The position numbers and the translations under genes are program-made. Below the pieces are notes generated by a model. It was not told the DNA's origin, did no database searches, and worked only from the letters and a program-made list of their open reading frames with translations. A stretch of DNA of 64,000 nucleotides from Drechslerella dactyloides (taxonomy: Eukaryota; Ascomycota; Orbiliomycetes; Orbiliales; Orbiliaceae): contig JAGTWJ010000007.1 in the NCBI GenBank assembly GCA_020064725.1, positions 1,550,001 through 1,614,000 on the forward strand. The letters run 5' to 3'. Shown here piece after piece: positions 47,745 to 58,100 of the stretch (its first letter is position 1; the number at the start of each line of letters is the position of its first letter).

Positions 47745-49463
47745 CTACATCCAGTCGTCGTCGCACTCGTACACCTCGATTTTACTCCCCAGTGCCTCCT
47801 TCCCCTCACGAATCAGCGCGCGCAACTGCTTGCTAAACACGTCCATCTGCGCCATCTCGTCGTCGTCGTCCATACCGCCGCCGCCGCCGCCGACCCGCTT
47901 CTTCGCACCGGCAGCCGGCAGACCTGTAACTGTCGCACCACGCCCTCGCGATCCCGCCGCGCTGGCACTACCCCGCGCAGGTGAACCTGGCGCGCTTCCC
48001 ATCGATGTCGCTACCGAACTCGCCATACCACTTCTCCCAAACGACGATTGTGACGAAAACCCGGATGTCGATGATAATAACGTCGCGCTGTTGGAAAACG
48101 TAGGCGGCGCAGCCGATATTCCCAGTCCGACGCTAGGACTGCTGTAAGACGGCGCCGTTGCACTGCGACTCAGATACCCGCTGCGCGAGAGTCCTCCTCC
48201 GCCGACATATCCCGCCGGCCGCGCAGCGACACCCCGCATTTTCCGCGACGGCACCGCCCGCGAATACACATTCCGCCTCCCAACCGTCCCCGGCGGCGTC
48301 CCAAACACCGGCGACCCACCCACCGATGACGTCGACGCCGCCGAATAACTCGACCCCATCCGCCGCATGCTCGCCGCGCTCGCCGAGGGACTCCGCGGCG
48401 CCGGCGACGACCCCCGCGAACCAACCTCAGGCTTAACCAATATCCACGACGCACTCATCGGCGAGTCCGTCCCCCCGTTTCCCCCCATACTGCGAGACCG
48501 TGTCATATCCTCGTCGAAAAGCGAATAATCAGTACTGCGTGCCGAGAACGGGTCGTCGTCCTCGCGAACGGGACTCGGCGGAATAATCGACTGTAACGTA
48601 GGTTTCTTCGAAAACGAAACGGCAGCCGGCACCGTCGGTTTGGCGAACGCGAACTCCTGCGCCGTGGCAGCGGACGCAAACGAGGCTGTCGAATAAGTAG
48701 ATAACGAAACACCGTCCGGATCTTCATCAAACAGGCCCGGCGGCGCATTAAAGGGCGTGTCATAGTACTCCGCTGCGGCCGTCGACCACCCCAGCTTTGG
48801 AATGATCCCAGCCAGCGAATTCTGCATCTGCGACGTGCAGAATTCCCAGATGCTCCCAACCACCGACCCGACGACGTTGAGCAGACGGCGTTTGCCGCCG
48901 CGGTTGTCCGACTCGTGCGTCGCGGTGCCACAGGTCCGTCGGTACTGCGTGTCGGACAGATACGAGTTCTTCATCATGCCTCCACCACTGCTGTCGTCGT
49001 CCGGGTAGTACCCGCCGCGGAGCGTGGAGTACTCGCCGCCGCCGCCGCAGTCTGAATCCGAGTCCGAATCGGAGTCCAGCTCGCGCTTTAGCCCGGCTTT
49101 GAGCCCCGCGGAGGGCATCGTGCCGCCGTTGATGGCGGACTTGATGCTGGGGATGTAGTTGTCGTCGGCGAGGTCATCGTTGAGCTCGGCGGGCCCGCGC
49201 TTGCGGCGTTTTGCGGAGGCGGAGGAGGAGGAAAAGGAGGTGCAGGGGTCCGTGAAGGCGCTGATGTAGCTGGTCGCAGGCTGGGACGATGTTACCGGCG
49301 GCGGCGGGCGGGAGTAGAGCGTGTCGGAGCGTGAGACGGGCTTCGCGAACTTGCGGTAGGGTCGCACGAAGGAGGTCGAGGATGTTGGGTCGAGTCTGGG
49401 CGCGAGGCTGGGGACCGTCGCCGCGGGGTCCCAGGCGGGCTGGAAGGAGCGTCCGAAAGACAT
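47745..49463 (-). CDS. conserved ascomycete protein of unknown function
   Basis: One long exon from the ATG at 49463, 572 residues (MSFGRSFQPAWDP start). The frame is open further upstream, but the codons are low complexity and ATG-poor. Features in order: a basic KRRKRGP motif (possible nuclear signal), an acidic DSDSDSDSD run, the segment GKRRLLNVVGSVVGSIWEFC, which resembles a RR..VGKVWEFC motif I associate with uncharacterised Pezizomycotina proteins, a Ser/Ala-rich disordered middle, and a C-terminal helix MDVFSKQLRALIREGKEALG followed by an acidic end. The C-terminal helix is the most family-like part. CTCGCAG directly abuts the ATG, so the start codon may lie at the beginning of a second exon behind a long leader intron. 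No biochemical role can be assigned. Confidence 0.75.
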   Translation of the reverse strand: MSFGRSFQPAWDPAATVPSLAPRLDPTSSTSFVRPYRKFAKPVSRSDTLYSRPPPPVTSSQPATSYISAFTDPCTSFSSSSASAKRRKRGPAELNDDLADDNYIPSIKSAINGGTMPSAGLKAGLKRELDSDSDSDSDCGGGGEYSTLRGGYYPDDDSSGGGMMKNSYLSDTQYRRTCGTATHESDNRGGKRRLLNVVGSVVGSIWEFCTSQMQNSLAGIIPKLGWSTAAAEYYDTPFNAPPGLFDEDPDGVSLSTYSTASFASAATAQEFAFAKPTVPAAVSFSKKPTLQSIIPPSPVREDDDPFSARSTDYSLFDEDMTRSRSMGGNGGTDSPMSASWILVKPEVGSRGSSPAPRSPSASAASMRRMGSSYSAASTSSVGGSPVFGTPPGTVGRRNVYSRAVPSRKMRGVAARPAGYVGGGGLSRSGYLSRSATAPSYSSPSVGLGISAAPPTFSNSATLLSSTSGFSSQSSFGRSGMASSVATSMGSAPGSPARGSASAAGSRGRGATVTGLPAAGAKKRVGGGGGGMDDDDEMAQMDVFSKQLRALIREGKEALGSKIEVYECDDDWM

Positions 49464-52187
49464 CTGCGAGGAATGCGCGGAATGAAGGCCGACGACAGGC
49501 AGCAGCGAAACGCCGGAGCTATGTGTGGAGAGGCCCGATACGGTGAGGATGAAACCGTGGTGCGGCCAGCGATTCGAGAAGCAACCCAGCCTCGACAGGT
49601 AGCAGCGAAAAGTCGGAGCTAGCTGGGTTATAAAGAGAGGCAGTTGTCGCGCGAACCAGAAGCTGGACGTATACAACAGGTGTGGTGATGATGATGATGA
49701 TGCTGGTGGCGCGACCAGCAACTCGAGAAGGGACTCCGGTCGACAGACAGCTCTGAAACGTCGGAACTAGCTGTGATGGTGGAGAAAGAGATGCTTGTCT
49801 CGCGGGCCAGAAGCTGGCGGTGACGAAACTGCTAGTATGGCCAGCAGCTTGGGAAGCGACTCAGCACCAGTGATCTGGGAATCAGTCCAGCCTCGACAAG
49901 CAGCGGCGACAGAACCGGAGCTGGCCGTAGTGGAGAGAAGTGGAGTGACGACGAAGCTGTCGGTACGGCCCGTAACTTGAGAAGCGACTCGACCTCGAAA
50001 GGCAGCAGCGAAAAGCCGGGGTTATCTGAGGCGCGATGACGATGAAGCTGTTGACTGTTGGTATGGCCGGTAACCCAGTCTCGACAAGCGGCGGCGGCGA
50101 AACAGTCGAAGCTAGCTGCGGTGGAGAGATAGTCTCAAGCCAGACGCCGGGCTCGCTATCGTACAAGTCGGCTTCGGAACAAGTGAACAAGTCCGTACGG
50201 TGACGCTCGATGAAGCTGGCAAAGCTCTCCTGTCGTCTCGTCGCACGTAACCCGACAAACTCCTGAGATGAAAAAAACAAAGCGCAGTTGCTAGCTGGTA
50301 GCCGGTCCCTGATTGGCTGCGTCCGTCTGCGGCGTGCTGGCTGGCTGCCCGTCCGTACAGCTAACCTTAGTAATTAATGCAGTTATGCCTGATCGCATGA
50401 GAGTCAGCAGACGACGGCAAGGACGACGAGGATCAACGGTAGAATCGAAGAAGGGAAGCCGACGGGATCAGGTGCAGATGCTTCTTCTTCTCCGGACAGA
50501 CAGCCTTGAGCGGGTGCAGTCTCAAGGCCAAACCCTCCCCTATCGCACCCTGCCAACAGCTCGCTTGGAGGTTATGGTGCGACGGACAGCCTGCCTTCTC
50601 GATCGATATGGATATCCAGGCTCAATTTCAGGGTTTGCATGTGCAGTCGGCGTGCGTTCGGGCGTTCGGGCGTTCAGGCACTCACCTCCTGTGATTCGAT
50701 CTGAGCTAGTCGATTTGGTAAGTTCGCCAGCCGAGCTTACCAGACCAGCCAGGAGTTATAGGTTACACCCACGCAGAGGGGAATGTATCGGAATACCGGC
50801 CGCGAGAGCGAGTTATTTTGTAGAAACGTCGAAGGGGATGAGGTTGGCGATGAGGTCGATGGAGGTCGTTTTCTCACGTCGTACCAAGTAGCACACAGAC
50901 TACAACTACATTTTCCTAAATTCTACACAGCCCGCCGCACCGCACCGCACCGCACTACATACACTACGGCACCACGCTACGAGAATCGAATCCGACCATG
51001 TAACCACAGTTGAACTAAACAAAACGGAAAAAAATAACAAATCAAAAGCGTAAGTAGGCACCGACAGTTGCCTCTCCTCGCCCGGCCGTCCCGTCTACGG
51101 AAAGTGTTCGCTAGTTCCAGTCTGCATGCACCGCGGGGCGCATCGACACCCCGCATCTGGCATCGTCGTCCGAGCACCCTGTCCAATCCAGTCCATGGAT
51201 CCATCTTGCAAGCTTGACCCGTCAAAAACGATCACTCCCTACAAACCGCTAGACTAGTCCGATCCATCGATCGATCTCCCTGTATGTCTGTCTGTCATAT
51301 CACATCATAGCCGTAAGATCTATTGAAGAGAACTAAACCTGGTCTCGCAAGCCAAACCCACTGTAAACGGGAGGGTCTGGTTGACGAGACCAACTAAACC
51401 TGTAAAGCGTGGAAGAAGAACGTGTAAATTTCATTAGAAGTAGGAATAGAAAATTCGATAACAGCGTATGCAACGTAACGTATGCCACTATATACCACTT
51501 TAAACGGAAACGAAAATGTAAAAAAAAGCACATGAAAGAAAACGAAGAAAAGACATCGCGCAACGTAAACCCACCCACATCGCATGAAATAAATAAAATA
51601 AATACAGGCTGCTCCAAACTTTAATACGAACGTGAAAAGAAGAAGGCTATACACTCGCCCAAAGGGCTGGCTGGTGGGAATGAACGCATGAAATTTAAAA
51701 CCACAAAAAAATGTAAAAAGTAAAAAAAGCCGGCCAATAGAACGCAGAATGGTGTCCAGAACGAATGACCGACCGACCGACCGACAGAAAGACTGAAATG
51801 CCGCTGCATGATACTGTACTTATATATTCCAACTGCATGAAGAAAACACAACGTCAATCAAGCAAGAAAAAACGTAAAACTGATCTTTAAGCTTTATTTA
51901 TTATTAACGCGCTCCCTCCGCCTGTACATGGAGTTGCGCTCCTTCCCTCCCGCTCATCTCATCGCACCCATCCACACAGACTACGTCTTGTCTTGTCTGT
52001 CTGTCTTCGCCGACGCAGCGGCGGAGTGTCGCTAAACCGGCTATAATGTAAACGGACCTTGCGGAACTGTCGCTGTTCCTCCCGCCAACCCCGGCAGAGA
52101 AAAAAATCAGCGTTCTGTTCAGTTTAAACTTCCGCGTGCCGCCACGCTGTCACGGATTCTCTCGACGGACGCCCCCGGTTTCTTCGC
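49464..52187. other. gene-free spacer with a repeat array, 49464-52187
   Basis: 2.7 kb between two minus-strand genes. The first ~670 bp are a degenerate array (separate entry). A strong minus-strand donor GTGAGT lies at 50695-50690 and the acceptor CGCAG abuts the ATG at 49463, so 49464-50695 could be a leader intron. The right half contains a (GACC)n run at about 51766-51785 and no gene. Confidence 0.5.
49490..50130. repeat. degenerate repeat array upstream of the 47745-49463 gene
   Basis: A box close to CGACAAGCAGCAGCGAAAAG followed by TCGGAGCTAGCTG begins at 49493, 49593, 49741, 49894, 49996 and 50082. Associated boxes (CCAGAAGCTGG, GAAGCGACTC, GATGAAGCTGTT) recur between them. Spacing is about 85-155 bp. 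The sequence is GC-rich and unrelated to the nicotinamidase array apart from scattered TCTCGCG motifs. Confidence 0.7.
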
Positions 52188-55121
52188 TCACTCACCACTC
52201 AACGATGTCGTCGTCCGCTCTTCTTCCTCGAGAATCTCGCTCAGCCGCGTCGGATGGTGGTGTCGCGTTATTCCCTCCCACCCGGGTCCGTACCCGTACC
52301 CTTGCTGCTGTTGCTGTTGTTGTTGACCCGGTGGCGGCGCTTGGCCTTGTTGCTGCTGCTGTAACGATGACTGCGGCGGCGGTTGCTGCGGTGGATAATG
52401 CTGAAGTTGCGGCTGTTGCAGGCCCGGATAGTACTGGTACGGCTGCGCGAGCGGGTGCTGGAACGCGGCCGCGTGGTGCTGCCGCTGCTCGAGCTGGCTC
52501 TGCGTCATCGCGCGCCCTTGCTCGTCGCGGAACACCCGGCCGTCCTCGTCGCGCGCCCACGGATCATCCTCGTCGTCGGACCCGGGGTCGGATATCGTGA
52601 CGGACGCCTGGCTAGACGGCCGCCCGGGCTCCGATACCACCGAGTCCTCACCCGGCGAGAACGTCCGCTCCGGGACAGGGTGCAAGTACACCTGCTGCGC
52701 CTGTTGATAGAACGCGGCCGGGTCCCTCGCCGCCTGCTGGTGATGCTGCGGGCTCGGCGACGGCTGCGCGTAGAACGGCGATGCCGACGACTGGCTTGGC
52801 GGTTGCGGCGGGGGGATCTGTTGGTGGTGCTGCTGATGGTGATGCGACTGCCCTCCCATCGGCGGCGGCGACGGCACTTGCGGCAGATGCGGCTCGTGGT
52901 GCAGCGTCGGGATATGATATCCGGCGTCGCCCTGGCCAATGTACACGTTCTCCTCGCTCAGCGCCTCGGCCGAGTACTGCGGCGAGGTAGGGTGCACGAC
53001 ATCGCCAGTCGGCCCAGTCGGCTGCGAAACCGGCTGTACGACCGCCGGTGTCACCGCCGGATGCCCGCCGTGCGAGCTTGCCGGGGCACCGGACGCTGCC
53101 GTCCGCGGTCGCACACCCGCTGAACTCGTGCTACCGGGTCCTCCTCCTGTAGCTACTGCTGGGGTTGTAGCTGCAGCTGCCGCAGCTGCTCCTGCCGCGC
53201 CTCTGTTGGGGACGCCCGGCATCGGCATCGGCAGCACCTGGACGCCGCCGACGAGCGTCGGATGGCCGCCTCGAAGGCTATTCGTGCGCTCGCGTTCCTC
53301 CTGCTCGCGCCGTCCGAGCTCTTCCCACGCGCGGCGGGCTTCTTCTCGCGATATCTGCAGCTCGCGCCTTACCTCGTCGACCAGCTTTTCCGCCGTCGAC
53401 TTGTCCTTCTCCAGCTTGGCAATCTTGGCCATCGCGTCCGCGCGCTTCTGCCGCTCGTTGCGCAGCGTGCTCTCCAGCTCGGACGTCATCTCGCGCGACC
53501 GCTCCTGGTCCGCCTTGGTCTCGAAGAACCAGCGCTGGAACTTGCGCTCTGACGACGCCCGCAGGCGCTGCAGCTCGACGACCGCATGGAACAGGTTCGC
53601 GCCGGCCGCCGACAGATCAGTGATGTTGCGCGACATCTGCACGGCGAGCGGGTCCCGCGAGATCTCCTCCTGGTGCTGCTCCAGCCGCCGGTTCCAGTAC
53701 CGCGTCAGTCCCTCCCATTGGGCCGAGAGCATCTCCCACCGCTCGAATGCGTGCGGGAAGGGCGACGCTGTTGCTGCTGCTGCGGAGACGTGTGCTGTTG
53801 GTTGGTTTCCTGCTGCGGTAAGAAGTTTGGGGCCTCGAGTGGACTCACTGGGACGCCGCGGTCGGTGGCCATCTGGCGGGCTTCCCTTTCCACCCCCTGG
53901 TGGTCCCCCTCCTCCGCCTGCCCCGCCAGACCCACCGACTCCACCAGCACCCGTGCCAGCCGCTCCGCCCCCGTCGCCTCCGCTATATCCACCTCCTCCG
54001 CCTGCCGCTGCTCCGTATCCAGATCCAGGTCCAGTCCCCGCTCCAGTTCCGCTGACTCCGTTTCCGTTGTTCCCGGGTCCGACTCGGTAGCTCGTATTCA
54101 ATCCTGAAGGGCCCGCGGCGGCGGCTGCTGCTGCGCTCGCGCCGGCCATTGCTGCTGCTGATGTCTGCGGGACGTGATGTGTCCGCGACGATGATGATTG
54201 GTGATGATGGTGGTGGTGATGGTGATGCGACGACTGTTGTTGGCCGTTATTGTTATTATGGTGCGTCCGACTCGACGACGGCTGCCCCTGCTGCTGCGCT
54301 TGCCCTCCGAGTCTCGCGTCCGGTATCCGCGACGACGACGGTCTGCGCTTTTCCTGCGGGGAACTCTGCTGCGACGAGCTTCCGCCCTGCTGTTGTGTTC
54401 GCGGGCTGCGGAACTGCTGCGGCGACTGCGGCGACGACTGCGATTGCGACGACTGCTGCGGTGCCTGATACAGATCCGGCTTCTCAAAGTAATGTGGGTT
54501 CTGCGGCGAAAAGCCAGCGACGGGGTAATCCGGCACGAAAATGTTCGCCTGTGGCGACGTGGGGCTTGCGGCGGATGGAGGGGCGGCGGCTCGACCAGCG
54601 GGCGGACGAGACGGTTGGCTGGGGTTCATCAACGCCGACATTGACGCCCGTTCTTCGACCAGATCCCGTGTGAAGGAGTACGGCGTGCGGATGGCCTCCT
54701 CGAGCGCGTAGAGAATCGCCTGCGCCGTCCGCTTGGAAACGTGCGCGGGGCGTCTGGTGCTGTTGCTACGCGACGGCTGCTGCTGCCCTTGCTGCTGCTG
54801 CTGCTGTTGGGATCGGCTGCCGCTGGTGCTACCGATGCCAGCCCCTCCACCGCTGTAGAGATCGTCGTCGTCGCTCTCGCCAAAGGGACCTTGCCGCCGC
54901 AGGGAATCGAGATCCGTGGAGCGGGCGTGCGGGGCCGCCCCTTTGCCGGTTGTGTCTGCGGAGCGCGATGCCGCTAGCCGCTTCTCACGGCGCAGCGAGG
55001 CCGCGTTTGTGGGGGTGTCGCTGGAAGAGGTGGTGGAAGGCGAGGTGTATTGTGAGGCGGACAAGATGAAGACTGTCGTGGTTGCGGGAGGGAGTGGTTT
55101 TGGGGGGGAGGGGATGTGCAA
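52188..55121 (-). CDS. conserved Pezizomycotina coiled-coil protein of unknown function (5' end unresolved)
   Basis: A 977-codon open frame, but its first codon is TTG and no ATG occurs in the first ~150 codons, although that part (REKRLAASRS, AHVSKRTAQAILYALEEAIR) looks conserved. The true start must therefore lie in an upstream exon; a pyrimidine-rich acceptor ending CGACAG at 55073-55074 is a candidate junction. Order of features: Ser-rich start, a Gln run, the helix SKRTAQAILYALEEAI, a long Pro/Gln/His/Gly-rich region, then a well-conserved block (FERWEMLSAQWEGLTRYW, DLSAAGANLFHAVVELQRLR, KFQRWFFETKADQE) leading into a ~90-residue coiled coil that ends EELGRREQEERERTNSLR, then GVQVLP and a disordered Gln-rich tail closing RLSEILEEEER. 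The role is unknown. Confidence 0.8.
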   Translation of the reverse strand: MHIPSPPKPLPPATTTVFILSASQYTSPSTTSSSDTPTNAASLRREKRLAASRSADTTGKGAAPHARSTDLDSLRRQGPFGESDDDDLYSGGGAGIGSTSGSRSQQQQQQQGQQQPSRSNSTRRPAHVSKRTAQAILYALEEAIRTPYSFTRDLVEERASMSALMNPSQPSRPPAGRAAAPPSAASPTSPQANIFVPDYPVAGFSPQNPHYFEKPDLYQAPQQSSQSQSSPQSPQQFRSPRTQQQGGSSSQQSSPQEKRRPSSSRIPDARLGGQAQQQGQPSSSRTHHNNNNGQQQSSHHHHHHHHHQSSSSRTHHVPQTSAAAMAGASAAAAAAAGPSGLNTSYRVGPGNNGNGVSGTGAGTGPGSGYGAAAGGGGGYSGGDGGGAAGTGAGGVGGSGGAGGGGGPPGGGKGSPPDGHRPRRPSESTRGPKLLTAAGNQPTAHVSAAAATASPFPHAFERWEMLSAQWEGLTRYWNRRLEQHQEEISRDPLAVQMSRNITDLSAAGANLFHAVVELQRLRASSERKFQRWFFETKADQERSREMTSELESTLRNERQKRADAMAKIAKLEKDKSTAEKLVDEVRRELQISREEARRAWEELGRREQEERERTNSLRGGHPTLVGGVQVLPMPMPGVPNRGAAGAAAAAAATTPAVATGGGPGSTSSAGVRPRTAASGAPASSHGGHPAVTPAVVQPVSQPTGPTGDVVHPTSPQYSAEALSEENVYIGQGDAGYHIPTLHHEPHLPQVPSPPPMGGQSHHHQQHHQQIPPPQPPSQSSASPFYAQPSPSPQHHQQAARDPAAFYQQAQQVYLHPVPERTFSPGEDSVVSEPGRPSSQASVTISDPGSDDEDDPWARDEDGRVFRDEQGRAMTQSQLEQRQHHAAAFQHPLAQPYQYYPGLQQPQLQHYPPQQPPPQSSLQQQQQGQAPPPGQQQQQQQQGYGYGPGWEGITRHHHPTRLSEILEEEERTTTSLSGE

Positions 55122-58100
55122 CCCTCCGAGCTTGGGCCCTCCGAGGCGTGAGAGGGAAAGGTAGACGGGTGCGTCTAGCTTGCTCTCGCTCTGGTCTTGG
55201 GATGCTACCCTCTGACTTGCTCGCTCAATCGCGTCGTCTTGAAGACGGTGAGCTATGGGCTTGGCGGTCGATTGATGTCAAGCTTTCTCGCTTGCTCGGC
55301 CACTCGTGTAACGCGGGACGGGATCGAGTGTCCTAGGTGGCGCTACGGGGTTTCTTCGACGGAAGAATCGGTGGCGCAGACTGGGAGTCTGACGATTGAT
55401 CGATTGATGTCTGTCTTTTTTAGCGATTGCTCCTCGCTTGCTCGCTCGCTCGGCCGTGGTGTAACGCGGTACGAGGGACAGATCGAAGAATCCTAGACGG
55501 TGTCTTTGATAGGATTGGGCCGGGGATGGTACAGATCTCTGTACTAGTATCGCCAATCGCAAAGTCTCTTCTGTCGTCTGTTCGCCAATGCGATTCTTCA
55601 ACCTTGGTACAAATCCTTGTACTTCGATCGCCAGTCGCAGGGTCTTCGATTTCGCGATAAAGATTGCCAGTCGCGGCGTCTTTCTCGGTCTTCAGCTATC
55701 GGCGACACTCGCTCACTCGACCGGTGTAACGCGGACGGAATGGAGGGTCGTAATGTGTGTACGTATGACGTCTCAGAGAATGGAGCGGCTGAACCAGGCG
55801 TCGGGCGTAAAAATAGACGTCAGGCGGCGAGGAATGTGCTCATGAAAGGGAGAAGAGGACGACCCGAGGGTGGATTATCTCGAATCGGGCGCGATCGAGG
55901 ATCGGTATGGCCTAGCCTCGATGTAGAGTCTAGCTGTGCCCGCGCGATGCGAGGCGGAAGGATATAGAACGAAGAGGGAGAAGTTTATCGCCCGATCAGT
56001 CGTCGGCGGAATGTGAAAGGATACGATAGCGGCTGGCTAGTGGTGGTGGTGGTTGTCGTTGAAGCGGCGCTGCGTGGTTTGCCTGCTGCCAGGGCAACGG
56101 GTCTTGAGGCGGCCAATGGCGGTGTCTCGGGCCAGCTGGCTGTCGACACGCCCCGAAAGAAGGATAAGAGGATGATGATGAAGATGACGATGGAAGGAGG
56201 GGAGAAGGAGGAGAGGAGATGAGACGAGGAGGAGGAGAGGAAAAAGAGAAGAGAGAGCGCAGTGTTATTGTAGCAGCATGAACGGCGGCTGTCTGCTGTC
56301 TGTCTGGCTGTCGGGCGGGCTGTCTGCGGGCTGTCTCTTCTGCTGCAGGAACCGCTGCGGCAGGCAGGCTGCAGAAAGCGGAAAAAAGGGAATGGCGGGA
56401 AAGTGTGTTGCGGTGTTGTCACCTGCGTCCTTCACAACGCAGAATATCCGGTGGCTGGCAAACACCCTTCACCTCTTCCAACTCCACTCTCGTCCCTCAG
56501 ACGAAATCTCTCGATGCAATTGGGCGACACCTGCGACGGGATGCGACACGCTGATTCGATGTCTACCGCCTGCTCATCGCCTGCTTTTGTTCCCCTTCGT
56601 GTTCGAGATTGCGACGGCCGCCTGCAAATTGCGGAACTGCACTTGTGATTGTCGGCTGGCTGGCTGGCTGGCTGGCTGGCTGTCGTCCCGCGAACCGCTG
56701 TGATCGCTCCCCTTTCGCCAATTTATCGCTGTTTACTCGCCCCTGCGCGCGCAACGTGCTGCGAGCGAATTGCAATTTTTAGACCCCGATCAAAGCAGCG
56801 GCACTCGCCGTCCTTCCGTCCTTCCACTGTGTGCAAGATAGCAGTCGTAGTATAATATTGGTGTGAGGCCCGAGGGTCTGCGAATGTTGGCTGTTGGATG
56901 TTATCCTTGGTAATGTAACAGCCAGGTAGAGGGCAGGGTGGACCAGTCGGCGAAATTAAAGAATAATCTCAGCACGATGATGTGATGTATGGATGGTATG
57001 CAGCAGCAAGTAGTCGGTCGCCCGGATCCAGAATTCTCGAATGAATAATGTTGAGAGCCAAAAGAAAGAAGAGAGCGGCGGAGTCCAAAACGTGAAACGA
57101 AGGTGTCGGACGGAAACTGGAAACTGGAACAGCTGGAAAACCGGAGCCTGTCTGCAGCTAAAGCATGCACCGTCGGACAGAACGGCAGGTAGATGTGAAA
57201 AATAACAAGAGAGCGACAGAGTTGGAGCTAGAGACGGAACTGACCGACTGACTGACACAGGCAACTGTTCTCTCCGTTTCCTCTCTCGCCGTCCTCTCTA
57301 TTCCCGATCCAACAAGCGATCACACACTATCACAGTGCGCCGGTTCCGAGGAGTGCTAGTATTAGTGATTATAGGTAGGTATGTAAGTGAGTGACTGAAG
57401 TAAGTGTCGTCGGGTATCGAATCGAATCGTATCGTATCGCAGTAATCTAGTATCCGTACCAGACTAGCACTCTTCCATCAGCATAATCAATAAATAAAAT
57501 AATGTATACCCAGATACAAAACAAAGCTCGATCGCAGACAATATTGATACAATCAATATCAAAGATTTGATCGAAATTGAAGAACGCCCCTCCGCGTCCT
57601 CACGCGTAAATACGTAGCGCACCCGCTGCGGCGACGCTCGCTCTCCTGGTTCGCGGAATTAAAACACTGCTCTGCGCTGTGTGGGTATGTAACGTACGTT
57701 CGTTCGCTCGTTCGTTCGTCTCGCTGAATTAATAACGAAACATAAAATCGCCGTCCTAAGAAATGCTAGCGGCCGCATGCACGCACCAGCCAGCGCCGCA
57801 AATATCACGTTAGCCGGAACATTCAACTGTGTGCATGTGTGTGTGTGGATATATCGCATAAATGTGTCGACGTCGCATTGCAAAAACACGCCGTATCAGC
57901 GCACTTTAATGCGTATTTTGATCTCGATATCGCTGGATACCAACAGACGAAAATAAAGATGCCAAACAGCATCGATGCACGTCTGATGACAAAGGGACGC
58001 CAACCTACCGGGTAAGTACCGTTCGAGCACACGGTAGCCAATTGCCTGATATGATGTGGTAAGTACCGGTGTGATAGTGATGGGGAGTTCCCTAACCCGT

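Noticed and set aside
52939..54090. 383-codon plus-strand open frame
   Set aside because: It is antisense to the conserved coiled-coil gene and its translation is Ser/Pro/Arg low complexity.
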